Shown here piece after piece: positions 18,915-27,759 of a stretch of 64,000 bases of DNA (positions within the stretch are counted from its first letter, which is position 1; every line of letters begins with the position of its first letter). This DNA comes from Idiomarina seosinensis. Lineage in GTDB: Bacteria; Pseudomonadota; Gammaproteobacteria; Enterobacterales; Alteromonadaceae. The translations under genes and the position numbers were made by a program. A model generated the notes under the pieces. The model made no database searches and was not told where the DNA came from. It saw nothing but the letters and a program-made list of their open reading frames with translations. The DNA lies in the NCBI RefSeq assembly GCF_003987275.1, contig NZ_PIQF01000003.1, forward strand, positions 171,315 to 235,314, in the 5' to 3' direction.

Positions 18915-19580
18915 TTAATCAAACTGGTGTTTTTGTACGCCATCATTGGCGCCTAATAAAGCAATATTGGCACCGCGTCGGGCAAATAGACCATTGGTTA
19001 CAACACCGACGATATTATTTAAGCTTTGTTCAAGCTCCATTGGCTTCATAATCTCAAGATTATGCACATCTAATATCCAATTACCGTTATCCGTGGTCAC
19101 TCCCTGTCGCCACACGGGATCTCCACCGAGCTTAACAATTTCGCGGGCGACGTAGGAACGCGCCATGGGAATCACTTCGACCGGTAATGGGAAGCTACCA
19201 AGCACGCCAACCAGTTTACTGTGGTCAGCAATGCAAACGTACTTCTCGGCGACTGCAGCGATGATTTTTTCGCGAGTCAGTGCAGCACCGCCGCCTTTGA
19301 TCATTTGTCCAAACTCGTTAATTTCGTCGGCGCCGTCAATGTATACCGGGATGGGCCCGGCGCCGTTTAAATCAAAAACCGGGATGCCATGTTGCTTTAA
19401 CCGCTCGGTAGACGCTTCAGAACTGGAAACAGCTCCTTCGATGTCATCTCTTTTAGCAGCTAGTGCGTCAATAAAATAGTTAACGGTTGAGCCGGTACCA
19501 ACACCGACAATGGTGCCATCTTCAACATATTCTAACGCCGCTTCCGCCGCTGCTTTCTTCATTACATCACTGTTTGACAT
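18915..19580 (-). CDS. rpiA: Ribose-5-phosphate isomerase A
   Basis: The 221-residue protein carries all RpiA signatures: [15 protein letters not shown] for phosphate binding, [15 protein letters not shown] with the active-site Asp residues, and [14 protein letters not shown] with the catalytic Glu. It interconverts ribose-5-phosphate and ribulose-5-phosphate in the pentose phosphate pathway. GGGAAG precedes the ATG. It is probably co-transcribed with serA. Confidence 0.96.
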   Translation of the reverse strand: MSNSDVMKKAAAEAALEYVEDGTIVGVGTGSTVNYFIDALAAKRDDIEGAVSSSEASTERLKQHGIPVFDLNGAGPIPVYIDGADEINEFGQMIKGGGAALTREKIIAAVAEKYVCIADHSKLVGVLGSFPLPVEVIPMARSYVAREIVKLGGDPVWRQGVTTDNGNWILDVHNLEIMKPMELEQSLNNIVGVVTNGLFARRGANIALLGANDGVQKHQFD

Positions 19581-19661
19581 GAGAGCTTCCCGAAAAATGA
19601 ATTTGGTCCCTCAGTATAGGGTTTTTAGCGCTAACTTGCATCGCTCATTTAGCGAAGATAA

Positions 19662-20252
19662 TTAACAAAAATTCCAGTGTCTGCTGGGTGTAATGACCTG
19701 TTGGATAGGCACATCCCAGGGCTCTACCGGAATTTGCTCTAAGTACTGCTGATCGAAAGCCAGTCCAATTGGTCGCAGTTTTGGTAGCAGACCTTTGCGC
19801 CATTGCACCAGGGTCCGGTCATAGTAGCCACCGCCCATGCCCAGTCGGTTACCATGGTTATCAAAACCAACCAGCGGCATAAACAACCAGTCGATCTGCG
19901 CTAACGGCACTAACTGTTGGCAACTGAGCGCGGGTTCGGAAATGCCGTAGCGATTTTTTACCATCGGCGTATTCGCATCGTAGCGTAAAAATAACAGATG
20001 GCCTGGCGAGAATGGATGCAATACCGGCAGTACCGTCTGCACGCCTTGCTGCCATAATTCCGTAATCGTCGGTTGTGTATTTAGCTCGCCGCGGAAGCTC
20101 TTAAAAACGGCAGCCACTTTGTCGTTTGGTTGGCGAGCTGCAATGTAATTGCCAACACGCTCAGCTACCGCTTTCGCCCCTGCTAAGCGGTTAGCCTCAG
20201 AAAGTTGTGTTCTGGTCTGCAGTAACTTGCGTCTAAGCTCGTCTCGGGTCAT
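19662..20252 (-). CDS. ygfA: 5-formyltetrahydrofolate cyclo-ligase
   Basis: The start is placed at Met (20252, MTRDELRRKL), giving 196 residues. The longer reading frame to 20309 would overlap the divergent amidohydrolase start and adds a non-conserved tail. The family motif GMGGGYYDRTL near the C-terminus binds ATP and phosphate. The enzyme recycles 5-formyl-THF to 5,10-methenyl-THF and fits the nearby glycine-cleavage genes. In E. coli it follows ssrS directly; here a divergent amidohydrolase separates the two. Confidence 0.9.
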   Translation of the reverse strand: MTRDELRRKLLQTRTQLSEANRLAGAKAVAERVGNYIAARQPNDKVAAVFKSFRGELNTQPTITELWQQGVQTVLPVLHPFSPGHLLFLRYDANTPMVKNRYGISEPALSCQQLVPLAQIDWLFMPLVGFDNHGNRLGMGGGYYDRTLVQWRKGLLPKLRPIGLAFDQQYLEQIPVEPWDVPIQQVITPSRHWNFC

Positions 20253-20299
20253 GCTTGGGCAATAAAATAATGATAAAGAATAATAACTAAGGATACCTG

Positions 20300-21868
20300 A
20301 TGAAAACATTAAAAACGATGTTTGTCAGTTTGGCCGTGTTTGTTTTCACTGCCCAGGCTATGGCGCTGCAAACTCCCCCCAAAGCTCCAGAGCGGACTCA
20401 GGGCGACGGACCCTACGAACGGCTTATCTTACGCGGTGGAACAATGATTACCGGTGAGGGTGCGCCGCCACAAGGTCCGGTGGATATTGTTATCGAAGAC
20501 GATCGAATTACGCAGATAGTTAGCGTTGGTAATCCCGGCGTTCCGATTATTGAATCCCGGCGACCTAAAGCCGGGGATAACGACAAAGAGATGGATGTGT
20601 CTGGACATTATATCCTGCCGGGCTTTGTTGACATGCACGCTCATATTGGCGGCTCTGCTGAAGGTATTCCGGCCGAATACGTAATGAAACTGTGGCTGGG
20701 CCATGGCATTACGACAATTCGCGAGCCGGGCAGTTTTAATGGTTTCGACTGGGTGCAATGGCATCAGCAACAAGCCAGTGAGAATGCTATCGCTGCACCA
20801 AGAATAGTTCCCTATGTTGGCTTTGGCCAAGGCTGGGAAGAACCCATTTATGGAGCCGAGCAAGCGCGTGAGTGGGTCCGCTATATCAAGCAGCAAGGCG
20901 CCGAGGGAATTAAGTTTTTCGGGGCTTCGCGCAAGGTCATGGAAGCGGCACTGGACGAGGCTAATAAGCAAGGCTTGGGCACTATGATGCACCATGCGCA
21001 ACTGAATGTGATGTCGATGAACGCGCTTGACTCAGCGCGGCTCGGACTAACCTCGATGGAACATTGGTACGGGTTACCCGAAGCATTGTTTGAAGATAAG
21101 CGAATTCAGGATTATCCGGCGAATTACAATTACAACAACGAACAACATCGTTTTGAGGAAGCCGGGCGCCTATGGAAGCAAGCGGCAGAGCCAGGTTCTG
21201 ACAAGTGGAACGCGGTTCGTGACGAATTGATCCAACTTGATTTTACCATTAACCCGACACTGACTATCTACGAGGCGTCTCGTGACTTAATGCGCGAGCG
21301 GCAGGCTATCTGGCATGACGAATATACCTTGCCACGGTTGTGGGAGTTCTTTGAACCAAGCCGCTACGCTCATGGCTCCTATTGGTTTGACTGGACCACC
21401 GACAACGAGATTGCATGGAAGAAAAATTACCAGACCTGGATGCGCTTCCTGAAAGACTATCACGCTAATGGCGGACGTATTACGCTAGGTTCGGATGCCG
21501 GCTATATCTATAAAATTTATGGGTTCGGCTATATTCGCGAAATGGAGTTGCTGCGTGAAGCGGGACTGAACGCGTTGGAAGTAATTCATGCAGCCACGTT
21601 GGCAGGGGCTGAAGCACTGGGCCTGGATGACGAAATTGGCAGTATTGCGCTGGGTAAAAAAGCCGACATGGTTATTGTTAAAGAAAACCCGCTGGCTAAC
21701 TTTAAAGTGCTTTACGGTACGGGCCATTTCAAATTGGATGATAACAATCAGCCGATGCGCACCGACGGTGTTAAATACACGATTAAAGACGGCATTGTGT
21801 ATGACTCGCAGCAACTGCTGCAGGACGTCAAAAATATCGTTGTTGAAGAAAAAGCATCACGTCAGTGA
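20300..21868 (+). CDS. Secreted amidohydrolase family metal-dependent hydrolase
   Basis: The 522-residue protein has a signal peptide (about residues 1-22, ending AMA). The amidohydrolase fold follows: an N-terminal beta domain (LRGGTMITGEGAPPQGPVDI), the metal-binding HxH in FVDMHAHIGG, the histidine segments MMHHAQLNVMS and LTSMEHWYG, and the C-terminal metal Asp in TLGSDAGYIYK. It then has the domain ALGKKADMVIVKENPL. Periplasmic members of this group are frequent in protein-degrading marine bacteria, often as peptidases or imidazolonepropionase-like enzymes. The substrate is not identifiable. The gene is oriented against its neighbours and interrupts the conserved ssrS-ygfA pair. Confidence 0.88.
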   Translation: MKTLKTMFVSLAVFVFTAQAMALQTPPKAPERTQGDGPYERLILRGGTMITGEGAPPQGPVDIVIEDDRITQIVSVGNPGVPIIESRRPKAGDNDKEMDVSGHYILPGFVDMHAHIGGSAEGIPAEYVMKLWLGHGITTIREPGSFNGFDWVQWHQQQASENAIAAPRIVPYVGFGQGWEEPIYGAEQAREWVRYIKQQGAEGIKFFGASRKVMEAALDEANKQGLGTMMHHAQLNVMSMNALDSARLGLTSMEHWYGLPEALFEDKRIQDYPANYNYNNEQHRFEEAGRLWKQAAEPGSDKWNAVRDELIQLDFTINPTLTIYEASRDLMRERQAIWHDEYTLPRLWEFFEPSRYAHGSYWFDWTTDNEIAWKKNYQTWMRFLKDYHANGGRITLGSDAGYIYKIYGFGYIREMELLREAGLNALEVIHAATLAGAEALGLDDEIGSIALGKKADMVIVKENPLANFKVLYGTGHFKLDDNNQPMRTDGVKYTIKDGIVYDSQQLLQDVKNIVVEEKASRQ

Positions 21869-21874
21869 TGCTTT
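21851..21874 (+). terminator. Hairpin at the 3' end of the amidohydrolase gene
   Basis: AAAGCATCAC (21851-21860) pairs perfectly with GTGATGCTTT (21865-21874). It overlaps the last codons and stop. It could serve the amidohydrolase and the opposing 6S RNA gene in both directions. Confidence 0.6.
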
Positions 21875-21890
21875 GATAACCAATAAATAG

Positions 21891-22082
21891 GGTGGTTTCC
21901 CGGAGGCGCCGTTTACGGCGTTGGCCCTTGAACCCATTGGTCCAAGGCGGGGAGCAAGTGGGATCCGTCGTAGGCTTCCCGGTACATGCCGGGCTTGCTC
22001 ATGACGGGCCAGTGGTCCCCTTTTCTAAAAGCATCGGCTCAGGGACATTCGCCTACTTTCGTACGCCCCAGGAAACCTCAAA
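21891..22082 (-). ncRNA. ssrS: 6S RNA
   Basis: On the complementary strand the segment contains CCCTGAGCCGAT, the conserved 5' element of gammaproteobacterial 6S RNA, and near its 3' half CTTGGACC followed by GGGTTCAAGGG. Its ends can pair: GGTTTCC near 22078 with GGAAACC near 21893, giving the expected closing stem of a rod about 190 nt long. It lies immediately downstream of zapA, as in E. coli. 6S RNA binds sigma70 RNA polymerase in stationary phase. Exact ends are estimated from the pairing. Confidence 0.9.
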
Positions 22083-22095
22083 AAGGTACTGTTGG

Positions 22096-22413
22096 TTATC
22101 GTTGTGAACCACGTTGTGAACGCTGCTCACTCATTGCTTGTTCTATGGTCGCTTGCAGTAATTGGATCTTTTCTTCTAACTTAGCGGTGCGAGCCGCCTG
22201 ATCGTTTTGGTCCTGAATCCACTCGTGGCAAAGGTTTAGCGCTGTCATAACCGCAATCTGCTCGACATTGGTTAATTTCGTGCGCTCTTTGGTATCACGC
22301 AACCGTTCATCTAGCTTGTCTGCCGCGTGCTGTAATGCACCTTCCTGGCCTACCGGACAATTTACCCGATAGTTTCTGTCCAGTAATGTTATATCCATTG
22401 TACGACCAGCCAT
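22096..22413 (-). CDS. zapA: Cell division protein ZapA
   Basis: The 105-residue protein matches ZapA in length and composition. It has an N-terminal beta hairpin (VDITLLD-like element MDITLLDRNYRVNCP, then EGALQHAADKLDERL) and a C-terminal coiled coil. ZapA cross-links FtsZ filaments at midcell. The gene is directly upstream of ssrS and divergent from ygfB, as in E. coli. Confidence 0.94.
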   Translation of the reverse strand: MAGRTMDITLLDRNYRVNCPVGQEGALQHAADKLDERLRDTKERTKLTNVEQIAVMTALNLCHEWIQDQNDQAARTAKLEEKIQLLQATIEQAMSEQRSQRGSQR

Positions 22414-22547
22414 GTGGCGGACTCCCTGCTAATGAATCACTGTTAGCTAACTGACGTTATTATGGCACGAGCGGCCGCTGCTTGTCAGCTAGCGAATTAC
22501 AAAGGCCAGTGTTAGGATGTAAACAAGAATTTTCAAGGACTTTTACA

Positions 22548-23114
22548 ATGCCAACACGATTTAATTACGATCGACTCGCAGAGATGCTCGGACAATATGA
22601 TATGACGCCCTCAGCTGCCGAAGTGCAAGGCATGCTGACCGGGCTAATTGCTTCAGGCACCGCGGCCGATAGCGAAGAACTGATGACCCTGATGACTGAT
22701 TTGGCTTACGATGGTAACCCATTGCCTGCTGAGCTAAAGCATTTGTTGCAGCAACAAGCCGAAGAAGTGCAGGCGTCGTTGAGTGACCGCGATATGGGTT
22801 ATCAATTGTTACTCCCAGAAGACAATGCGCCATTAGCGGATCGGGTACAGGCTCTGGCCGGATGGGTGCAGGCGTTTTTAGTCGGATTTGGTGTCAACCA
22901 GGCCAATGTTGGCAACACCTCGGGCGATTTGCGCGAAGCACTGGATGATATGGTCGAGATCTCGAAGCTGGAATTTGACGTTGAAGAAGGCGACGATGCT
23001 GAGCGAGCGTACTTTGAAGTGGCTGAGTATCTGCGTATTTCGGCGATGATGTGCTTTACTGAACTGGGTCGCCACGAGGCCTCTTCATCGGAAAATAATA
23101 AAACACTTCATTAA
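22548..23114 (+). CDS. ygfB: UPF0149 family protein YgfB
   Basis: The start is placed at the ATG at 22548 (MPTRFNYDRLAEML) with AAGGA at 22535-22539; a longer frame reaches 22482 but lacks a ribosome site. The 188-residue acidic, helical protein shows YgfB family features: PSAAEVQGMLTGLIASG and the C-terminal FLVGFG and YFEVAEYLRISAMM segments. The family is conserved beside pepP. The biochemical role was long unknown; in Pseudomonas it affects AlpA-dependent gene expression. Confidence 0.92.
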   Translation: MPTRFNYDRLAEMLGQYDMTPSAAEVQGMLTGLIASGTAADSEELMTLMTDLAYDGNPLPAELKHLLQQQAEEVQASLSDRDMGYQLLLPEDNAPLADRVQALAGWVQAFLVGFGVNQANVGNTSGDLREALDDMVEISKLEFDVEEGDDAERAYFEVAEYLRISAMMCFTELGRHEASSSENNKTLH

Positions 23115-23141
23115 TGCTTTAGCAACAGGGGAACCAAGCCC

Positions 23142-24464
23142 ATGAAGCCCGTTATACCGCAGGATGAATTTTTACAACGCCGACAGCGAGTACTTAAGCA
23201 GCTGCCTGCTAACGTGGTTGCGTTAGTTGCAGCCAGTGAAGAATTGACGCGCAGCAACGACACCGAGTATCCGTTTCGGCAAAATAGCTATTTTCATTAT
23301 CTAACCGGTTTTAACGAGCCCGATGCGGTTCTGTTGTTAAGTACTTTGAGTGAACACAGCGGCAGCACTCTGTTTTGTCAGGACAAAGATCCTGACGCCG
23401 AAGTCTGGCATGGTTTACGGCTGGGGTATCACAATGCACCCAATGCCCTGGGTATTGACCAGGCCCATGATATTGAACAGCTGGATGAACGCTTGCCAGA
23501 AATGCTCAATGGCGCTGAAAGTGTGTATTTGATTTTAGGTGAGACCGAAGAGCTGGAGCATCAGGTCCATCATGCCATGGCGTATTTGCGGGAAACCGAA
23601 AAGCGTGGCAACAAGGTCCCGCATCGGATTGATGATCTGCGCCCACAGCTCGATCGCATGCGTCAAATTAAGTCAGAGCACGAACTGAGTGTGATGCGCG
23701 AAGCGGCAAAAATTAGTTGCGGTGCCTTTCGTCGTATCATGAAATTCGTTGAGCCTGGTGCCTACGAATATCAATTAGGTGCCGAGCTGCATCACGAATT
23801 TGCCATGAATGGGGCACTGTACCCCGCCTATGGCATGATTTGTGGCGGTGGTGCCAATGCTTGCGTACTGCACTACACCGATAACCGCGATCAATTACAC
23901 GACGGAGAGCTGGTGCTGGTAGATGCCGGTGCCGAATACCAGGGCTATGCCGCCGATATAACTCGTACCTTCCCGGTTAATGGTAAGTTTACCGACGAAC
24001 AAAAGCTATTATATGAACTGGTGTTAGAAGCTCAGCAGGCGGCTTTTAAAGAAATAAAGCCCGGCTCTGACCTAGTGACTGCAACCAAAGCGGCAGCGCG
24101 CGTAATTAACGATGGGCTGACAAAACTTGAAATTTTAACCGGTGATGCGGACGAGAACTTTGAACAGCAGCGCTGGAAAAAATTCTTTATTCACGGGCTG
24201 GGTCACTGGCTTGGCCTGGATGTGCATGACGTAGGGCGTTATAAAGACGCCAATAACGAGTCGATAAAACTGGAGCCGGGCATGGTGATTACCGTGGAGC
24301 CTGGTATTTATATTTCTCGCGAATCGGGCGCCGATGAGCGCTGGCGCGGGATTGGAATTCGCATAGAAGATGACCTGATTATTACCGAGAACGGTTTTGA
24401 AAACATGACCGAGTCGGTCCCGAGAACGGTCGAAGAGATAGAAGCGTGGATGCAAAAGTCGTAA
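23142..24464 (+). CDS. pepP: Xaa-Pro aminopeptidase PepP
   Basis: The 440-residue protein has the creatinase-like N-terminal domain and the pita-bread metallopeptidase domain. Metal ligands are visible: Asp pair in VDAGAEYQGYAADITRTF, His in HGLGHWLGLDVHDVG, Glu in VEPGIYI and Glu in GIRIEDDLII. It removes N-terminal residues preceding proline. The last 19 bases overlap the start of ubiH, as in the E. coli pepP-ubiH operon. Confidence 0.96.
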   Translation: MKPVIPQDEFLQRRQRVLKQLPANVVALVAASEELTRSNDTEYPFRQNSYFHYLTGFNEPDAVLLLSTLSEHSGSTLFCQDKDPDAEVWHGLRLGYHNAPNALGIDQAHDIEQLDERLPEMLNGAESVYLILGETEELEHQVHHAMAYLRETEKRGNKVPHRIDDLRPQLDRMRQIKSEHELSVMREAAKISCGAFRRIMKFVEPGAYEYQLGAELHHEFAMNGALYPAYGMICGGGANACVLHYTDNRDQLHDGELVLVDAGAEYQGYAADITRTFPVNGKFTDEQKLLYELVLEAQQAAFKEIKPGSDLVTATKAAARVINDGLTKLEILTGDADENFEQQRWKKFFIHGLGHWLGLDVHDVGRYKDANNESIKLEPGMVITVEPGIYISRESGADERWRGIGIRIEDDLIITENGFENMTESVPRTVEEIEAWMQKS

Positions 24465-25615
24465 TCGCCGGTGGCGGGCTGGTGGGTGCTTTAACAGCAC
24501 TGATGCTCGCTAAACAACATCCTGACTGGCCGATCGTGGTGGTAGAGCCGCGCGCTGAGGGCCCGCCGGATGACAAACGGATTATTGCGTTAGCGGCAGC
24601 TTCGGCTAAACGGCTAACTGCACTGGGCGTATTAACGGACACTCAGCAACAGACCCCGATCGAACACATTCATATCAGCGATCGTGGCTATATTGGCGCA
24701 ACCGAACTGCATGCGACAACCCAACGAGTGGATGCTTTGGGCGTCGTGGTTCCGGCAGCCGCGTTGGTGCAGACGTTGTATCAACAATGTCAGCAGCTCA
24801 GTAATATTGAATGGTTGAGCGGCAGCCGGGTACACGAGATTGAACAACAGCAGGATTATGTTCAGGTAACAACCTCAGAATCCCGCCAAATAAAGGCGGA
24901 ACTGTTAGTCGGCGCTGATGGGCAAAACTCGTTTGTGCGCGAAACGCTGGGGCTGCCGAGCGATATCGAAGATTATGGTCAGATTGGCTGCATTGCCACG
25001 GTTACCCTGGATCGCTCGCTGGCCGGCTGGGCGTATGAACGGTTTACCGAGGATGGCCCGATAGCCTTGCTGCCAATGCCGAACAATCAGGCGTCACTGG
25101 TCTGGACCTTTAATACAGAGCAGGCGCAGGACGCTAAAAATTGGCACGACGATTATTTTCTGGAAGCCTGCCAAAAAGCCTTTGGTTATCGGGCCGGCGC
25201 GATGCGCTCGGTATCCGAACGAGTGTTTTACCCGCTCCAGCTAAGACGAGCAAAACGTAATATCCATCATCGCTGTGTGATCATCGGTAATGCTTCGCAT
25301 GCACTGCACCCGATTGCCGGACAAGGTTTTAACCTGGGTCTGCGCGATGTCGAAACATTAACGGAGTTGTTGCAGGACAGCTCTGATCCGGGGACATTTC
25401 CGGTTCTGTCGGCCTATCAGCAACAACGCGCTAAGGATTATCAGTCGATTATTAACTTAACCGACTTATTAGTGCGTGGCTTTTCGAATCGCTACTTACC
25501 CATGGTACTGCCACGTAACCTGGCCTTGCTGGGCTTGCAACACCTGGCCCCGGTTAAATCTGAGTTTGCGCGGTTAACGATGGGCATGAAAGCGGGAGGG
25601 CAGATCAATGAGTAA
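24446..25615 (+). CDS. ubiH: 2-octaprenyl-6-methoxyphenol hydroxylase UbiH
   Basis: The 389-residue flavoprotein monooxygenase has the FAD dinucleotide motif VVIAGGGLVGALTALML at the N-terminus, the DG motif LLVGADGQNSFVRE, and the second FAD motif GNASHALHPIAGQGFNLGLRD. Family context (pepP upstream, ubiI downstream) identifies it as UbiH of aerobic ubiquinone synthesis. It overlaps both neighbours, so translation is coupled. Confidence 0.94.
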   Translation: MDAKVVIAGGGLVGALTALMLAKQHPDWPIVVVEPRAEGPPDDKRIIALAAASAKRLTALGVLTDTQQQTPIEHIHISDRGYIGATELHATTQRVDALGVVVPAAALVQTLYQQCQQLSNIEWLSGSRVHEIEQQQDYVQVTTSESRQIKAELLVGADGQNSFVRETLGLPSDIEDYGQIGCIATVTLDRSLAGWAYERFTEDGPIALLPMPNNQASLVWTFNTEQAQDAKNWHDDYFLEACQKAFGYRAGAMRSVSERVFYPLQLRRAKRNIHHRCVIIGNASHALHPIAGQGFNLGLRDVETLTELLQDSSDPGTFPVLSAYQQQRAKDYQSIINLTDLLVRGFSNRYLPMVLPRNLALLGLQHLAPVKSEFARLTMGMKAGGQINE

Positions 25616-26789
25616 ATTGCACCGAGAGCACGTCGACGTATTAATTGTCGGCGGTGGCATGATTGGCCTCAGTTTAAGTATTCTACTGGCACAGCAGGAC
25701 CGAAAGGTCATGGTGCTGGAGCAACACGTGCAGCCACAGTTAACCGATGAGCTGGCGTTGCGGGTTAGTGCGTTGAACGACCGCAGTCGGCAGGTATTAA
25801 AGCAGTGCGGTGTCTGGCAGCGGATAAAGAATCACCGTAGCGGCCCTTACAACAGCATGCAGGTGTGGGATAAGGACAGCTCAGCGCATATTGAATTTAG
25901 TGCAGCCGAAGTTGATGCCGAAGATCTGGGCGCGATTGTTGAAAATAATGTGGTTGAGCATTTTTTATGGCAACGGGCAGAACAGCTGGGTGTAAAAATT
26001 CAGCAGGCCCCGCAGTGGCAATTGCTAACTGCCGGCAATGAATCTCATTCGGCTGAAGTTCAGCTGGAACAGCAGTTAGTAACCGCGGATGTGCTGGTAG
26101 GTGCCGACGGCGGCCGCTCTAAAGTGCGGCACTGGGCGGAGTTACCGCTCACTTTTTGGGATTACCAACAACAAGGAATTGTGGCTAATATTCGCACCGA
26201 GAAGCCACACCAGGGCATTGCCCGCCAGGTATTTTTACCGACAGGTCCACTGGCGTTATTACCAACACCTGAAGCCAATACGGTATCGATTGTCTGGTCG
26301 GCTGACCAGGCATTCGCTGAACAATTATTGGCGGAGTCGCCGGCGCGATTGGCTAAGTGGGTAGAATCAGAATCCGGCCGGGTATTGGGCGAGTGCCGCT
26401 GCGAGTCAGCGGTAAAAGCCTTTCCGCTGCGTATGCAGTATGCCCGGCAATGGCAGCAACAGCGGCTGGTATTGGTCGGCGATGCCGCTCATACCATTCA
26501 TCCGTTAGCCGGGCAGGGTGCTAACCTCGGCTTTGGCGATGTTAAAACTTTAGCCGAGGCATTGGGCTCCGGTCATTTAAAAGCACTGGACGAGCTACAG
26601 CGTAAACTATCGGCTTACCAGCGCAGCCGCAAAGCCGAAACCCAGGTCATGATTGCGGCCATGGAATTGTTTAAACGCGGTTTTGGCACCGCTAATCCTC
26701 TGCTTAAAGGACTGCGCGCAGTGGCTTTTGCAATCCCCAACCGGTTTACTCCGTTAAAACGCAAGCTGGCGGAAATAGCCCTGGGTTAA
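25608..26789 (+). CDS. ubiI: Ubiquinone biosynthesis C5-hydroxylase UbiI
   Basis: The 393-residue protein is a paralogue of UbiH with FAD motif VLIVGGGMIGLSLSILLAQQ, DG motif VLVGADGGRSKVRHWA and GDAAHTIHPLAGQGANLG. It was formerly called VisC. It hydroxylates carbon 5 of the ubiquinone ring precursor. It starts 8 bases before ubiH ends and converges on the LysR gene, overlapping its stop by 4 bases. Confidence 0.93.
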   Translation: MSKLHREHVDVLIVGGGMIGLSLSILLAQQDRKVMVLEQHVQPQLTDELALRVSALNDRSRQVLKQCGVWQRIKNHRSGPYNSMQVWDKDSSAHIEFSAAEVDAEDLGAIVENNVVEHFLWQRAEQLGVKIQQAPQWQLLTAGNESHSAEVQLEQQLVTADVLVGADGGRSKVRHWAELPLTFWDYQQQGIVANIRTEKPHQGIARQVFLPTGPLALLPTPEANTVSIVWSADQAFAEQLLAESPARLAKWVESESGRVLGECRCESAVKAFPLRMQYARQWQQQRLVLVGDAAHTIHPLAGQGANLGFGDVKTLAEALGSGHLKALDELQRKLSAYQRSRKAETQVMIAAMELFKRGFGTANPLLKGLRAVAFAIPNRFTPLKRKLAEIALG

Positions 26790-27628
26790 ATGCGTGCCTG
26801 CAGATAATCGGCAAGTTGCGCGGCGGCACTGGATGCGCCGCCGGCTAAGCGCATAATCACATTAACACTCCCCGGTTGTGGCAGGCGTCTGCCATCGGCT
26901 AAGGTGTCAATAATCGAAATGGTCTCGGGCACTGTGCTTCGGGCCAACACGGTAATCCCCAGACCGCTATGCAGGGCCGCCGTTAAGCCCGAAAAATCGG
27001 TATTGGTATAGGTAATTCGGTAAGGGTGATGAATGCGCTGCAATGACTGCTCCGCGCGCCGTCGATAGATACAGCCCTCGGGTGCCACCACCAGCGGTAA
27101 ACTGGGTTGCTCCATGAGCGCCGAAGACCCTACCCAAACCAACTCTTCGCGTTGTATCAGCACATCGCTTTTATTGGTTTGTTCGCGCAAAGCCAGAATC
27201 ACATCAAATTGCTGCCCCAGACCAGCAAGTAAGTCTTTACTTAACGCAGAGGTAACTTGCAGAGTGACCTGCGGATAAACCTGAGCAAACTGGCCAAGCA
27301 CCTTGGGTAATAGGCTTGAAGCAAATTCACTGGTAATACCCAAGCGCACCTTGCCACTAACTTGCTGTGGCTCAAACTGTGCCCAGGCCTGGTCATTCAG
27401 TGCCAATAGACGCTGAGCATAGTCAAATAGCACACCACCTTCAGCGGTTAGGGCGAAGCCTGAACCGTGGCGGGTCAGTAATTCCACCCCCACTTGCTGC
27501 TCTAACTTCTTTAGCTGCAGGCTAATTGCCGGTTGCGAACGACCCATTCGCTCGCCGGCGGCAGTCATACTGCCCAGCTCGATGACCGCGGTAAAACTGC
27601 GCAAGGCTTCAAGGGATAAGTGTTTCAT
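26786..27628 (-). CDS. LysR family transcriptional regulator
   Basis: The 280-residue protein has the LysR helix-turn-helix at residues 2-60 (LRSFTAVIELGSMTAAGERM, then GRSQPAISLQLKKLEQQVG) and a type-2 periplasmic-binding-like effector domain. It does not match ArgP or GcvA closely. It is divergent from gcvT with 131 bases between them, so it may regulate the glycine-cleavage genes or itself; this is inference from position only. The effector is unknown. Confidence 0.88.
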   Translation of the reverse strand: MKHLSLEALRSFTAVIELGSMTAAGERMGRSQPAISLQLKKLEQQVGVELLTRHGSGFALTAEGGVLFDYAQRLLALNDQAWAQFEPQQVSGKVRLGITSEFASSLLPKVLGQFAQVYPQVTLQVTSALSKDLLAGLGQQFDVILALREQTNKSDVLIQREELVWVGSSALMEQPSLPLVVAPEGCIYRRRAEQSLQRIHHPYRITYTNTDFSGLTAALHSGLGITVLARSTVPETISIIDTLADGRRLPQPGSVNVIMRLAGGASSAAAQLADYLQARI

Positions 27629-27759
27629 TGGTGCGCCTTATAAAGTGCTAAGTCACTATTAGAAAAGTTAATACCATTATAAGCATTATTGATTTTAAAA
27701 TTAAGCCGATCACGCCTATAATTTGCGGCCATCAACCGACGGTAATTAAGGAACGCGTT

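Noticed and set aside
19662-20309. Longer ygfA product starting at 20309
   Set aside because: The extra 19 residues are not conserved and would overlap the start of the divergent amidohydrolase; MTRDELRRKL at 20252 is the family-like start.
20429-21001. 190-codon minus-strand reading frame inside the amidohydrolase gene
   Set aside because: It is fully antisense to a conserved amidohydrolase and shows no recognisable motif or ribosome site.
26786-27628. Calling the LysR gene argP because a LysR gene lies near rpiA in E. coli
   Set aside because: It is placed at gcvT, not rpiA, and its N-terminal sequence does not resemble ArgP; the name would not be supported.
27629-27759. Glycine riboswitch before gcvT
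   Set aside because: The 131-base leader shows no tandem aptamer pattern or conserved glycine-aptamer sequence; the LysR promoter and a plain gcvT promoter account for it.
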